Shown: positions 1-6,529, counted from the stretch's first letter. The stretch is DNA of 7,406 nucleotides from Chloroflexota bacterium (GCA_020346965.1 CP070793.1:986278-993683); one strand, 5' to 3'. Numbers and translations are program-made. The notes: generated by a model from the letters alone, not told the origin.

Positions 1-751
1 GATAATAGTACAGGAGTCGAACACTGCTGATTTGAAGATGCGTATTTTCAACGCCGACGGTTCCGAGGCTGAAGTGTCCGGCAACGGTTTAAGATGTTTT
101 GCCAGATATGCCATCGATAAGGCGTTCATTCCTGATATGTCATCACGAATAGACCAAGGCTGTTGTTCTCTAACCATAGATGCTTTGTCAGGTATCAGGA
201 GAGTCAAAGCCTATATGTCAGGAGATGAAGTCAACCATATCGAGGTAAATATGGGTCTGCCCCGATTCCGACCGGAGCAGATTCCCGTTCAAATTGACGT
301 TGACATAATACCCGTACTGAATTATCCTTTGACGATAAATGGAAAGGATTTGACTTTGGCTCTTTTATCCATGGGTAATCCGCATGCCGTCAGCTTTTTA
401 TCACAGCCGGTGGCTGATTTCCATTTAGCCGAGACAGGGTTAATAGTAGAGAGGCACCCCGTCTTCCCTCAAAGGACTAATTTTGAGGTAGCCAGAGTCC
501 TGAGTAGGGGAATGATAGAAGCCAGGATATGGGAGCGGGGTGTTGGAGAGACTCTGGCCTGCGGTAGCGGCGCTTGCGCCATAGCTGTCGCCGCTCAGCT
601 ACTCGACTACGTAGAAAAGGAGGTTGACATAATACTTAAGGGCGGTACTTTGACTGTATACTGGGACAGATCAGGGGACGTGTTACTTACGGGTCCAGTT
701 GAGGAAGTTTTTACTGGTGAATGGCTTGGAGGAATGAATCGATGGAATTAG
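1..751 (+). CDS. dapF: Diaminopimelate epimerase, 5'-truncated by window edge
   Basis: DapF interconverts LL- and meso-diaminopimelate in the cytoplasm, the last step before lysine by the DAP route and the source of meso-DAP for peptidoglycan. The frame is open from base 2, so the N-terminal part lies outside the window; a TTG at 32 is internal, not the start. Visible family features are MRIFNADGSEAE, GNGLRC, GNPHAV, RTNFEV, the substrate-binding WERGVGET (Glu and Arg codons 533-538) and ACGSGACA with the second catalytic Cys (codon 560-562). Oddly, the first catalytic Cys, normally in CGNG, is Ser here (TCC at 77-79). The 3' end overlaps the dapL start by 10 nt, so the two are probably co-translated. 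Family assignment is firm; full epimerase activity is less certain because of the Ser. Other members of the DapF/proline-racemase fold tolerate Ser or Thr at one catalytic position but are then often not two-base epimerases. Confidence 0.93.
   Translation, partial: IIVQESNTADLKMRIFNADGSEAEVSGNGLRCFARYAIDKAFIPDMSSRIDQGCCSLTIDALSGIRRVKAYMSGDEVNHIEVNMGLPRFRPEQIPVQIDVDIIPVLNYPLTINGKDLTLALLSMGNPHAVSFLSQPVADFHLAETGLIVERHPVFPQRTNFEVARVLSRGMIEARIWERGVGETLACGSGACAIAVAAQLLDYVEKEVDIILKGGTLTVYWDRSGDVLLTGPVEEVFTGEWLGGMNRWN
728..732 (+). promoter_or_regulatory. Shine-Dalgarno sequence fixing the dapL start
   Basis: GGAGG lies 9 nt before the ATG at 742. An in-frame ATG at 721 comes before this site and has no comparable ribosome-binding sequence, so 742 is preferred. 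The site is inside the end of dapF, consistent with translational coupling. Confidence 0.75.
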
Positions 752-1911
752 CCAGAAGGCTTAATAGATTGCCTCCATATCTTTTCGTAGAAATAAATCA
801 GAAAATCGCCGAGCTTCGTGCTAGGGGAGAGGAAGTAATCAGTTTTGCTGTTGGCGACCCTGATTTACCCACGCCGTCTCACATCGTCGAACGTATTTGC
901 CAGGCAGCGCAAGATTCTGCAAACCATCGTTACCCGGAAACCGCCGGCTTGCCCGAGCTTTGTCAAGCCATTGCTGAGTGGTATGAGAAACGTTTTGGGG
1001 TTACGTTGAATCCGTCTGAAGAGGTTTTGCCTCTTATTGGTTCCAAGGAGGGGATCGGACATATGGCTCTATGCTTTATTGAGCCTGGTGACCTGGCTTT
1101 GGTGCCTGACCCGAGCTATCCGCCATATTCTCTGGGCACCGTATTAGCCGGTGGCGAACCTTACTTCATGCCTTTGAAGGAGGAAAACGATTTTCTGCCC
1201 AATTTCGAAGTCATTCCGGGTGACGTAGCCAATAGAGCTAAACTTATGTGGCTCAATTACCCCAATAATCCCACCGGCGCTATAGCTAGCCCTGATTTTT
1301 TTGAGAAGGCAGTTCACTTCGCCCAACAGCACGACTTAGTAATCTGTCACGATGCTCCTTATACCGAAGTTGCCTTTGATGGCTATAAGCCGCCGAGCTT
1401 TATGCAGATACCCGGGGCAAAGGACAGAGGTGTGGAATTCCATTCCCTATCCAAAACCTATCATATGACGGGATGGAGGATAGGCATGATGGTAGGCAAT
1501 GCTGACATGATCAATGCCTTATTTAGAGTCAAATCCAATCTGGATTCAGGCGTTCCCCAGGCAATTCAATATGCTGCTGTGGAAGCTCTGCGAGGTTCCC
1601 AAGAACACGTCGGGGAGCATAATGCCATTATTCAGCGGCGGCGAGACAAGTTGCTGAGTATCATTAGGGAAATAGGGCTGAAGGCAAGAACACCGGAGGC
1701 AACCTTTTATGTCTGGGCTCGGATTCCCCAGGGATTTACATCTATAGATTTCACCAAAAAGTTACTGGACGAAGTCGGGATAGCAGTGACTCCGGGAATT
1801 GGCTACGGGAAGGAAGGAGAGGGATACATCAGATTCTCCTTAACGATTTCTGATGACCGCCTGGAAACGGGAGTGCGTCGTCTATTGGCTTGGCACAGGA
1901 GGAGAGGATAA
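742..1911 (+). CDS. dapL: LL-diaminopimelate aminotransferase (class I/II, PLP)
   Basis: DapL converts tetrahydrodipicolinate and glutamate directly to LL-diaminopimelate and 2-oxoglutarate, bypassing the succinylase and acetylase steps. The chosen ATG gives 389 aa, normal for a fold-type I aminotransferase, beginning MELARRLNRLPPYLF. Visible motifs, numbered from 742, are SFAVGDPDLPTP near the N-terminus, NYPNNPTG with Asn176, HDAPY with Asp204 and Tyr207 contacting the cofactor, SLSKTYHMTGWRIG with the Schiff-base Lys238 and phosphate-binding Arg246, and YIRFSL with the carboxylate-binding Arg364. It overlaps dapF upstream, and its stop codon lies within the start region of hflX, so the three genes look like one operon. 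The adjacent epimerase would use its product, which supports DapL over a generic aspartate-type aminotransferase. The family is certain; the precise substrate rests on context and overall resemblance. Confidence 0.92.
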   Translation: MELARRLNRLPPYLFVEINQKIAELRARGEEVISFAVGDPDLPTPSHIVERICQAAQDSANHRYPETAGLPELCQAIAEWYEKRFGVTLNPSEEVLPLIGSKEGIGHMALCFIEPGDLALVPDPSYPPYSLGTVLAGGEPYFMPLKEENDFLPNFEVIPGDVANRAKLMWLNYPNNPTGAIASPDFFEKAVHFAQQHDLVICHDAPYTEVAFDGYKPPSFMQIPGAKDRGVEFHSLSKTYHMTGWRIGMMVGNADMINALFRVKSNLDSGVPQAIQYAAVEALRGSQEHVGEHNAIIQRRRDKLLSIIREIGLKARTPEATFYVWARIPQGFTSIDFTKKLLDEVGIAVTPGIGYGKEGEGYIRFSLTISDDRLETGVRRLLAWHRRRG

Positions 1912-3050
1912 AGCAGAAACTATTTACTACTAAAGCCACGGTAGAACGGGCATTCCTCGTCGGGGTGGGAAGCAAGACCGTCGATAACAGGACTTGGTCA
2001 GTTAAAGATTCTCTACAAGAGCTATCCTATCTAACTAAAACAGCAGGCGCCGATGTAGTAGGTATGTTGACTCAAAACCTCGACGCGCCTTCGCCGGCTT
2101 ATTATATAGGTAAAGGTAAGATTGAGGGGTTAGTTAACCTTAAAGAGCAAACTCCATACGATACGGTAATCTTTGATGACGAACTGTCACCCAGGCAGCA
2201 GAGGAATCTGGAAGATATACTTGGAGTCAAAGTAATTGACCGCAGTGCTCTTATCTTACACATATTCGCCCGAAAAGCCCGAACCCATGAAGGGAAACTA
2301 CAGGTTGAATTGGCCCAACACCAATATCTCCTGCCCCGGCTTGTTGGACAGTGGCAACACCTAGAACGACTTGGTGGTGGTATTGGCACCCGAGGTCCCG
2401 GTGAGTCACAATTGGAGACCGACCGTCGCCTTATTAATAAACGTATCAATCTCCTTCAGCGTAAAATAGAAGGTGTCAGAAAGCATCGCGCACTTTACAG
2501 GAGACGCCGTAAGGAGACTGGCACACCTATCGTAGCTCTTGTGGGTTATACTAATGCTGGTAAGAGTACTTTGTTCAACACCTTAAGCAAGGCCAGTGTA
2601 GACGTGGAGGATAAACTCTTTTCTACCTTGGACCCTGTAACTCGTCGATTAACGTTCCCCAACGGACAGCAATCTCTAGTAACAGATACGGTTGGCTTTA
2701 TTAACAAACTCCCGCTTTCAATAATCGCCGCATTCCGAGCCACCTTGGAGGAACTGGATGAGGCTGACTTACTCCTCCACGTGGTTGACATAACACACAA
2801 GAACGCCGCTGATCAGTGCCTTACAGTAGAAAAAATACTCAGCGACCTGAATCTGCAAAGCAAACCGAAATTAACGGTGTTCAACAAGCTAGATCTGTTC
2901 TTAAGTAGCGAGGTAGAACTAAGATCATTGACTACAATTCCTTACCTCGCGGAAGAAATTTTATTGCCGAACGAGGACATTGCTCTCGTCTCTGCTGTCA
3001 AAGGATGGGGTTTGGACGAGCTGCTAAATAATATAACTCGCCATCTTTAG
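1890..3050 (+). CDS. hflX: Ribosome-associated GTPase HflX
   Basis: HflX is a cytoplasmic GTPase that binds the 50S subunit and splits or rescues stalled ribosomes, especially under stress. Numbered from the TTG at 1890, the N-terminal HflX domain begins ERAFLVGV, followed by the family signature GGGIGTRGPGESQLETDRR (162-180) and a basic coiled segment. The GTPase domain has G1 GYTNAGKST (219-227), G3 DTVGF (266-270), G4 NKLD (332-335) and G5-like SAVKG (368-372). The roughly 380-residue length is typical. The start is uncertain. No ATG or GTG is available, because an in-frame TGA at 1851-1853 and the conserved ERAFLVGV bracket the possibilities. TTG at 1890 is the only usual start codon, but the strong AGGAGG at 1897-1902 lies after it and points to ATA at 1908 (380 aa). 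It overlaps dapL and probably shares its transcript. The family call is very secure. Confidence 0.95.
   Translation: MAQEERIKQKLFTTKATVERAFLVGVGSKTVDNRTWSVKDSLQELSYLTKTAGADVVGMLTQNLDAPSPAYYIGKGKIEGLVNLKEQTPYDTVIFDDELSPRQQRNLEDILGVKVIDRSALILHIFARKARTHEGKLQVELAQHQYLLPRLVGQWQHLERLGGGIGTRGPGESQLETDRRLINKRINLLQRKIEGVRKHRALYRRRRKETGTPIVALVGYTNAGKSTLFNTLSKASVDVEDKLFSTLDPVTRRLTFPNGQQSLVTDTVGFINKLPLSIIAAFRATLEELDEADLLLHVVDITHKNAADQCLTVEKILSDLNLQSKPKLTVFNKLDLFLSSEVELRSLTTIPYLAEEILLPNEDIALVSAVKGWGLDELLNNITRHL
1897..1902 (+). promoter_or_regulatory. Strong Shine-Dalgarno sequence for hflX
   Basis: AGGAGG near the end of dapL is followed after 5 nt by ATA at 1908, which shares bases with the dapL stop TAA (1909-1911). 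The position is right for a start at 1908 and wrong for the TTG at 1890. The site itself is plain to see; its use with an ATA start is inferred. Confidence 0.5.
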
Positions 3051-3081
3051 GGGCAGCTTCATATTGGAATTGCTAATTGAA

Positions 3082-3777
3082 TTATGAAGACCCGACTCGT
3101 TCACCAAATATCTTAGTGCCTATTCTGATTATATTTGCCCCTTCCTCCAGGGCAACGTTGTAAGAATTAGTCATACCCATCGAAAGATATCTCATCTCCA
3201 CATTGGGCAGCTTCAACCCCCTAATTCTTTCAAATACTTTTCTTGTCTCCACAAAATAGGGCCTGGAGTCTTCAGGATTGCCAAAACGCGGCCCCATTGT
3301 CATAAGACCCATAACCTTGATATTCTTAAGATTGGATATCTTTCTTACTAGTTGTTCCACAATCTCCGGGAACACCCCTGATTTCTGGGGTTCTCTGCCA
3401 CTGTTTACCTCAATTAATATTGGCATTATTTTGCCAATCTGAGCACACTTTGTATGGATTTCCCTAGCTATTTCCAAAGAATCGACACTTTCTATCATAT
3501 CGAAGATTTCCATCGCTTTTCTCCGGATATTATGCTTCTGAAGGGTGCCTATAAAATGCCATTGCGCTTTCCTTCCCACCAGTTCATATGCTTCCTTTGC
3601 TTCCTTGACATAATTTTCTCCAACGATTTGTATACCCGCCTGAACAGCTTCCAGGACTTCCTCAGGCGCTCTTGCTTTTGCTGCCGCCACCACCTCGACT
3701 CCGTCAGGGACCTGACCTAATAATTCGGTGATGTTTTGTCTGATTGCCTCGTTTGACACATAATGATTGTAATTCAT
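3082..3777 (-). CDS. yggS: YggS/PLPBP-family pyridoxal-phosphate homeostasis protein
   Basis: Members are single-domain, alanine-racemase-like TIM barrels that bind PLP without known catalysis and buffer free PLP and amino-acid pools. From the ATG at 3777 the protein is 231 aa, the usual size. Motifs are VVAAAKARAPEEV with the PLP Lys34, GENYVKEA (53-60), WHFIGTLQKHN (73-83), ILIEVNSGREPQKSG (120-134), GLMTMGP (157-163) and the phosphate-binding C-terminal stretch LSMGMTNSYN...IRIGTKIFGER. The helper strand reads AAAK where many members have AVSK, a mild variation. A longer form from TTG at 3795 (237 aa) is possible. Neither start has a clear Shine-Dalgarno sequence, so ATG is chosen by codon type. 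The gene converges on hflX with a 31-bp gap and no evident terminator. PLP use by the nearby DapL is a plausible but unproven link. Confidence 0.93.
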   Translation of the reverse strand: MNYNHYVSNEAIRQNITELLGQVPDGVEVVAAAKARAPEEVLEAVQAGIQIVGENYVKEAKEAYELVGRKAQWHFIGTLQKHNIRRKAMEIFDMIESVDSLEIAREIHTKCAQIGKIMPILIEVNSGREPQKSGVFPEIVEQLVRKISNLKNIKVMGLMTMGPRFGNPEDSRPYFVETRKVFERIRGLKLPNVEMRYLSMGMTNSYNVALEEGANIIRIGTKIFGERVGSS

Positions 3778-3799
3778 TAAGACTGCCAGCTTCAAGGAG

Positions 3800-3977
3800 A
3801 TGGCCGAGACTAGCTATTCCAAAACTCGCTCTGAGAGGCTATTTTACGGGTATAAAAAAGGAATGGGCATATTTTTCCTTATACGTGTTCCTTTTAGGAG
3901 CCGGTTTGGTTAATGTTTTCGTGTTGGTCAGTCGGGGAGAGGAGCAAACCCGAACTCTTTGGATGCCAGTAAACTGA
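3800..3977 (+). pseudogene. Possible small single-span membrane protein, frame-broken; doubtful
   Basis: An ATG at 3800 opens a 37-codon frame (3800-3913) with a hydrophilic start, MAETSYSKTRSERLFYGY. The frame one base ahead carries WAYFSLYVFLLGAGLVNVFVLV, which looks like one transmembrane helix, then a charged tail ending TLWMPVN before TGA at 3975-3977. Losing one base in the A6 run at 3854-3859 would join them into one small hydrophilic-plus-helix protein of about 58 residues. The helix-bearing frame has no ATG, GTG or TTG start between yggS and the helix. AAGGAG touches the ATG at 3800 directly, too close to serve as a normal ribosome-binding site. I recognise no family. It could equally be the chance open frames of an intergenic stretch. 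Confidence 0.15.
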
Positions 3978-4013
3978 TCGTGACCCTCATTTCTGTATAG
4001 AGCATTACTTCAT

Positions 4014-4041
4014 ACTGAATATAACAAGTAGTATGTTAAAT
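4014..4041 (+). other. Candidate dif-like Xer recombination site
   Basis: A 28-bp sequence has the 11-6-11 architecture of bacterial dif sites. The left arm is ACTGAATATAA, then a 6-bp centre, then the right arm GTATGTTAAAT. The right arm matches 10 of 11 positions of the E. coli XerD arm (TTATGTTAAAT, recalled from memory) and 8 of 11 of the B. subtilis arm. The left arm matches 8 of 11 positions of the B. subtilis XerC arm (ACTTCCTAGAA). The two arms are imperfect inverted copies, 7 of 11 positions. The site lies about 100 bp before a Xer-type recombinase gene and 7 bp before its predicted -35 box. Bound recombinase could therefore also affect the promoter. The match is by eye and AT-rich sequence makes chance partial matches easy. 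Confidence 0.4.
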
Positions 4042-4048
4042 CAGATAC

Positions 4049-4078
4049 TTGACAAAAGAGGGTAGAAAAGACTAACAT
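4049..4078 (+). promoter_or_regulatory. Predicted sigma70-type promoter for the Xer recombinase
   Basis: A perfect -35 hexamer TTGACA (4049-4054) is separated by 18 bp from TAACAT (4073-4078), which matches 4 of 6 positions of the -10 consensus. It is oriented toward the recombinase gene, with transcription expected near 4085 and a leader of about 57 nt. Confidence 0.5.
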
Positions 4079-4086
4079 GAGGTATC

Positions 4087-4110
4087 GTCGCAAACTGTCA
4101 CTTTTGCGAC
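4087..4110 (+). promoter_or_regulatory. Perfect inverted repeat in the xer leader (operator or hairpin)
   Basis: GTCGCAAA (4087-4094) and TTTGCGAC (4103-4110) form a perfect 8-bp dyad around an 8-nt centre, at the predicted transcription start and 31 nt before the recombinase ATG. In DNA it could be an operator for a dimeric regulator or a second recombinase-binding site. In RNA it would form an 8-bp stem-loop in the 5' leader. It is not followed by a T tract, so it is not a conventional terminator. The dyad is certain; its role is inferred. Confidence 0.55.
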
Positions 4111-4141
4111 ATGGAATAATTGAAATGACAAAGAATTCAAT

Positions 4142-5077
4142 ATGACCCTCAAATCATTGATCGCTGAATTTCTAGAGTACCTGGAAATTGAGAAAGGCTG
4201 CTCTCCTCTTACCATTCGCGAGTATAGACATTATCTGGAACGTTTCTACAATTGGGTTGCAAAGAATTCCCCTACCGTAGAACCTGAAGACATAAACCTG
4301 GATATTGTCAGAAAATACAGGTTGTATTTAGCACATTTGCGTGCCCACAATGGCCAACCACTGGGTCGTGTCACCCAGAGCTACCATGTAGTTGCATTGA
4401 GGGCCTTTCTCCGGTATCTACTAGTTCAGCGCGATATACCTACTCTGTCCCCTGACAAGATAGAACTTCCCAAACAGAGCGCCCGTTCCGTTACTTTTTT
4501 AAACCTGGAGCAGCTAAAAAGACTTCTCAACAGTCCTAAAATAGCGACGGATACAGGGCTCAGGGACAGGACCATTCTGGAAACCTTATTCAGCACCGGA
4601 TTAAGGGTATCAGAATTGGTTAGTTTGAATCGTGATCAAATTGACCTAGAGCGCAAGGAATTCGGCGTCAAAGGCAAAGGGAACAAGTTGCGAGTAGTTT
4701 TCTTGTCCGACACAGCCGCGGAATGGATTCAACGCTACTTGAGATCACGCCGAGACAATTTCAAGCCCCTTTTCATACGCCATAATGGCACAGTAGACAT
4801 CCGGAACAACGGTGAAGGAATGCGACTAACGGCAAGGTCTATCCAAAGGATTGTTGCCAAGTATGCAAAAAGAGCCGGTCTGCCAATCGAAGCAACCCCG
4901 CACACCTTGAGGCACTCCTTTGCCACAGACTTGCTGATAAGTGGTGCCGATATACGCTCTGTTCAAGAAATGCTGGGGCATGAAAGCATCCGGACAACAC
5001 AGGTTTATACTCACGTCACTAACAGGCATCTAAAAGAGGTCCACAAAGCCTTCCATAGTAGAGGCAAACAAGAATGA
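4142..5077 (+). CDS. xer: Xer-type site-specific tyrosine recombinase
   Basis: Tyrosine recombinases of the XerC/XerD group cut and rejoin DNA at dif sites to resolve chromosome dimers; related proteins move plasmids and integrated elements. The 311-aa length is close to the roughly 300 aa of XerC and XerD. The N-terminal SAM-like core-binding domain (about residues 1-100) starts LIAEFLEYLEIEKGCSPLTIREY. The C-terminal catalytic domain has the whole active site: Arg155 in TGLRVSEL, Lys179 in KGKGNK, His254 and Arg257 in HTLRH, His280 in LGHES and nucleophile Tyr289 in VYTHV. Arg-Lys and His-Tyr spacings (24 and 9) agree with E. coli XerD. The ATG fits the family N-terminus, but no good Shine-Dalgarno sequence precedes it. 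The upstream gap holds a promoter, a perfect dyad and a dif-like site. XerC, XerD and a single-recombinase type cannot be told apart by eye. No integrase-type N-terminal extension or other mobile-element gene is seen, favouring a housekeeping Xer. Confidence 0.93.
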   Translation: MTLKSLIAEFLEYLEIEKGCSPLTIREYRHYLERFYNWVAKNSPTVEPEDINLDIVRKYRLYLAHLRAHNGQPLGRVTQSYHVVALRAFLRYLLVQRDIPTLSPDKIELPKQSARSVTFLNLEQLKRLLNSPKIATDTGLRDRTILETLFSTGLRVSELVSLNRDQIDLERKEFGVKGKGNKLRVVFLSDTAAEWIQRYLRSRRDNFKPLFIRHNGTVDIRNNGEGMRLTARSIQRIVAKYAKRAGLPIEATPHTLRHSFATDLLISGADIRSVQEMLGHESIRTTQVYTHVTNRHLKEVHKAFHSRGKQE

Positions 5078-5236
5078 ATGCTATATCTGAAATATTATGT
5101 CAACTAAGGTTCCGTGAGGGTTGTCTCTTAGAAACTAACAAACGGATCTATAGGCGACACGCCCTGCAATCCTCATAACTACATATAACTGGGACTCTAC
5201 GGCGTTTTTATGACCTCAACCTAACTGTTAGGAGCC
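5078..5236. other. Convergent intergenic gap, no clear terminator
   Basis: This gap separates the 3' ends of the recombinase and flavoprotein genes, so terminators for both are expected. It contains only weak candidates: GGCG-ACA-CGCC at 5153-5163 without a T run, a TTTTT run near 5205 without a convincing stem before it, and the short palindrome CCTAAC-T-GTTAGG at 5220-5232. No reading frame of interest was seen. Confidence 0.4.
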
Positions 5237-6361
5237 CTAATGAAAGAATTCGGCCACCATATTACTCACATATCTGGCAATTGCAGGAGCGGCAGTCAGG
5301 CCTGGGGATTCTATGCCGATTAGATTTATTAAGCCTGGAAAGCCCGCCTTCTCTTCATGTGCAATTACGAAATCCCGGAAGCCTTCTCCCGGGCTTTGAA
5401 GTTTGGGTCTTATACCAGCAGATTCGGGGGTTAAGTCTTCAAGTTCAACAAATGGAAGGAATCTCTTGGCTGAATTGTAGAAATACTGCTTATTCTTCTC
5501 ATCAACTGCGTAATCTATCGCTTCAACGTAGTAGGCATTGGGGCCGAGCAGCACCCTGCCATCGAGTCCCTGTCTCCAATGAATCCCATGTCCGGCTTGC
5601 TCTGGGGCTGGGTAGATCAATCTATTGACGAGGTTTCTATATTTTGAGTCTAGGCTGAAGTATTCGCCTTTGCAGTAATGAAGCTTATAACCTGCTTTAA
5701 CTATATCTATTCCGACTAGCTGGGCTATTCTGTCAGAGTTTAAGCCAGCGGCATTTATCACGACTCGACTGATAATAGTAGAAATTCCTTCACGATCCCT
5801 TATATCCACCCTGTACTTCTCCCCCATTCTCTCTATTCCTACTACTTCAGTGCCAAACACAAACTCAGTTCCCTTCTCTCTCGCCTGGCTGTAAAGAAAC
5901 TTCAGCAAAGTATGGGAATCTAGAATCCCGCTGGATGGAGACAATAGTCCAGCTCTAGCTTCAATATTTGGCTCGAGTTTCTTCAATTCCGTCTGAGAAA
6001 GGAGTGCTAAATCATCGAGGCCATTATTTCTTCCTTGCTCGTACAGTATATCGAGCGAGTCTATTTCATCTTCGTCTACTGCTACTATAATCTTGCCAGA
6101 CCTCTTACAGGAGATATTATGTTTGCCACAAAGCTCGTAAAGCAGCCTTTTACCCTGGACACAAAGCTTAGCCTTAAGGGAGTTTTCAGGATAGTAGATA
6201 CCGGCATGGATTACCTCGCTATTCCTACTGCTGGTCTCGAGTCCAAATGTGCGATTCTCCTCAAATATAAAGATTCCTTGCTTCCCTTGCGCAATTTCAC
6301 AAGCGGCAGCCAGCCCAATTACTCCGGCACCAATGATTGCTACATCAATTTCAGCAAGCAT
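5237..6361 (-). CDS. lhgO: L-2-hydroxyglutarate oxidase/dehydrogenase-like FAD protein
   Basis: LhgO/L2HGDH flavoproteins oxidise L-2-hydroxyglutarate to 2-oxoglutarate, usually passing electrons to the membrane quinone pool or another carrier. The 374-aa protein is a DAO-fold enzyme. The FAD dinucleotide-binding motif GAGVIG is at 11-16 with an acidic ribose-binding residue at FEE (33-35). SSRNSEVIHAGIYY (44-57) includes the His that often carries or contacts the flavin in this family. SSGILDSHTL (143-152), NAAGL (203-207), KGEYF (231-235), GIRPKL (316-321) and GIESPGLTAAPAIA near the C-terminus complete the L2HGDH pattern. It lacks a signal peptide or membrane helix. The ATG at 6361 directly follows an in-frame TAA (6365-6367), so a more upstream start is excluded; no strong ribosome-binding site is evident. 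It is on the same strand as the glutamate-synthase-like gene, 212 bp downstream of it. A related 2-hydroxyacid or glycerol-phosphate-type substrate remains possible. Confidence 0.85.
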   Translation of the reverse strand: MLAEIDVAIIGAGVIGLAAACEIAQGKQGIFIFEENRTFGLETSSRNSEVIHAGIYYPENSLKAKLCVQGKRLLYELCGKHNISCKRSGKIIVAVDEDEIDSLDILYEQGRNNGLDDLALLSQTELKKLEPNIEARAGLLSPSSGILDSHTLLKFLYSQAREKGTEFVFGTEVVGIERMGEKYRVDIRDREGISTIISRVVINAAGLNSDRIAQLVGIDIVKAGYKLHYCKGEYFSLDSKYRNLVNRLIYPAPEQAGHGIHWRQGLDGRVLLGPNAYYVEAIDYAVDEKNKQYFYNSAKRFLPFVELEDLTPESAGIRPKLQSPGEGFRDFVIAHEEKAGFPGLINLIGIESPGLTAAPAIARYVSNMVAEFFH

Positions 6362-6427
6362 TTCTTAGCCAGCTTTGGTCTACTTCATTCTGATGAAAGC
6401 CGATGTTTTCCAGTGGTATGGGGACGC

Positions 6428-6529
6428 TTAGTACCTGAGCTTCGCGCTCAACTTAGATACTATTGGGTTGCATGATCCAATCCTCAGAATTCGGTGATGC
6501 TTGATGATTGCGGATCTGCCATCCACCAT
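6428..6529 (-). CDS. Possible 33-aa small ORF between the glutamate-synthase-like gene and lhgO
   Basis: An ATG at 6529 begins a 33-codon frame ending TAA at 6428-6430. The peptide starts MVDGRSAIIKHHRILRIG and is basic, with no membrane segment and a single Cys (SCN). GGAGGAG lies about 13 nt upstream, slightly far; a GGAG is only 2 nt away. The same frame stays open upstream as far as a TAG within the preceding gene, reading RRHLFILEESAG before the ATG. A TTG at 6550 would give 40 aa. I recognise no family. It may be a real small gene, the tail of a broken gene, or chance. Confidence 0.25.
   Translation of the reverse strand: MVDGRSAIIKHHRILRIGSCNPIVSKLSAKLRY

Noticed and set aside
865..2800. 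Several antisense open frames of 62-115 codons inside dapL and hflX
   Set aside because: They lie wholly within well-conserved genes on the other strand, have low-complexity or Ser/Arg/Cys-rich translations and show no recognisable motifs or ribosome-binding context.
3454..3720. Plus-strand 88-codon frame across yggS
   Set aside because: It is antisense to a conserved gene and its Phe/His/Cys-rich composition is typical of a shadow frame.
3854..3860. AAAAAAG heptamer as a programmed -1 frameshift site
   Set aside because: Joining the two small frames here needs a +1 shift, whereas this heptamer promotes -1; no downstream stimulatory structure was found.
4142..5077. The recombinase as a phage or genomic-island integrase
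   Set aside because: Size and motif spacing fit XerC/XerD, flanking genes are housekeeping type, and no tRNA, att repeat or other mobile-element gene is visible in the window.
5220..5232. Palindrome CCTAAC-T-GTTAGG as a terminator
   Set aside because: A one-base loop is too tight for an RNA hairpin and no T run follows on either strand; it may be chance or a weak protein site.
6436..6450. TGAGC-N5-GCTCA hairpin upstream of lhgO
   Set aside because: The stem is only 5 bp, no T run follows, and it lies inside a possible small reading frame; short stems of this kind are common by chance.
5281..6475. Plus-strand frames of 115 and 146 codons across lhgO
   Set aside because: They mirror a clear flavoprotein gene and their translations resemble no protein family; codon shadow is the simplest explanation.
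6462..6481. ATTGG-N10-CCAAT inverted repeat upstream of lhgO
   Set aside because: Arms of 5 bp are too short to separate from chance, and no promoter elements could be placed around it with confidence.
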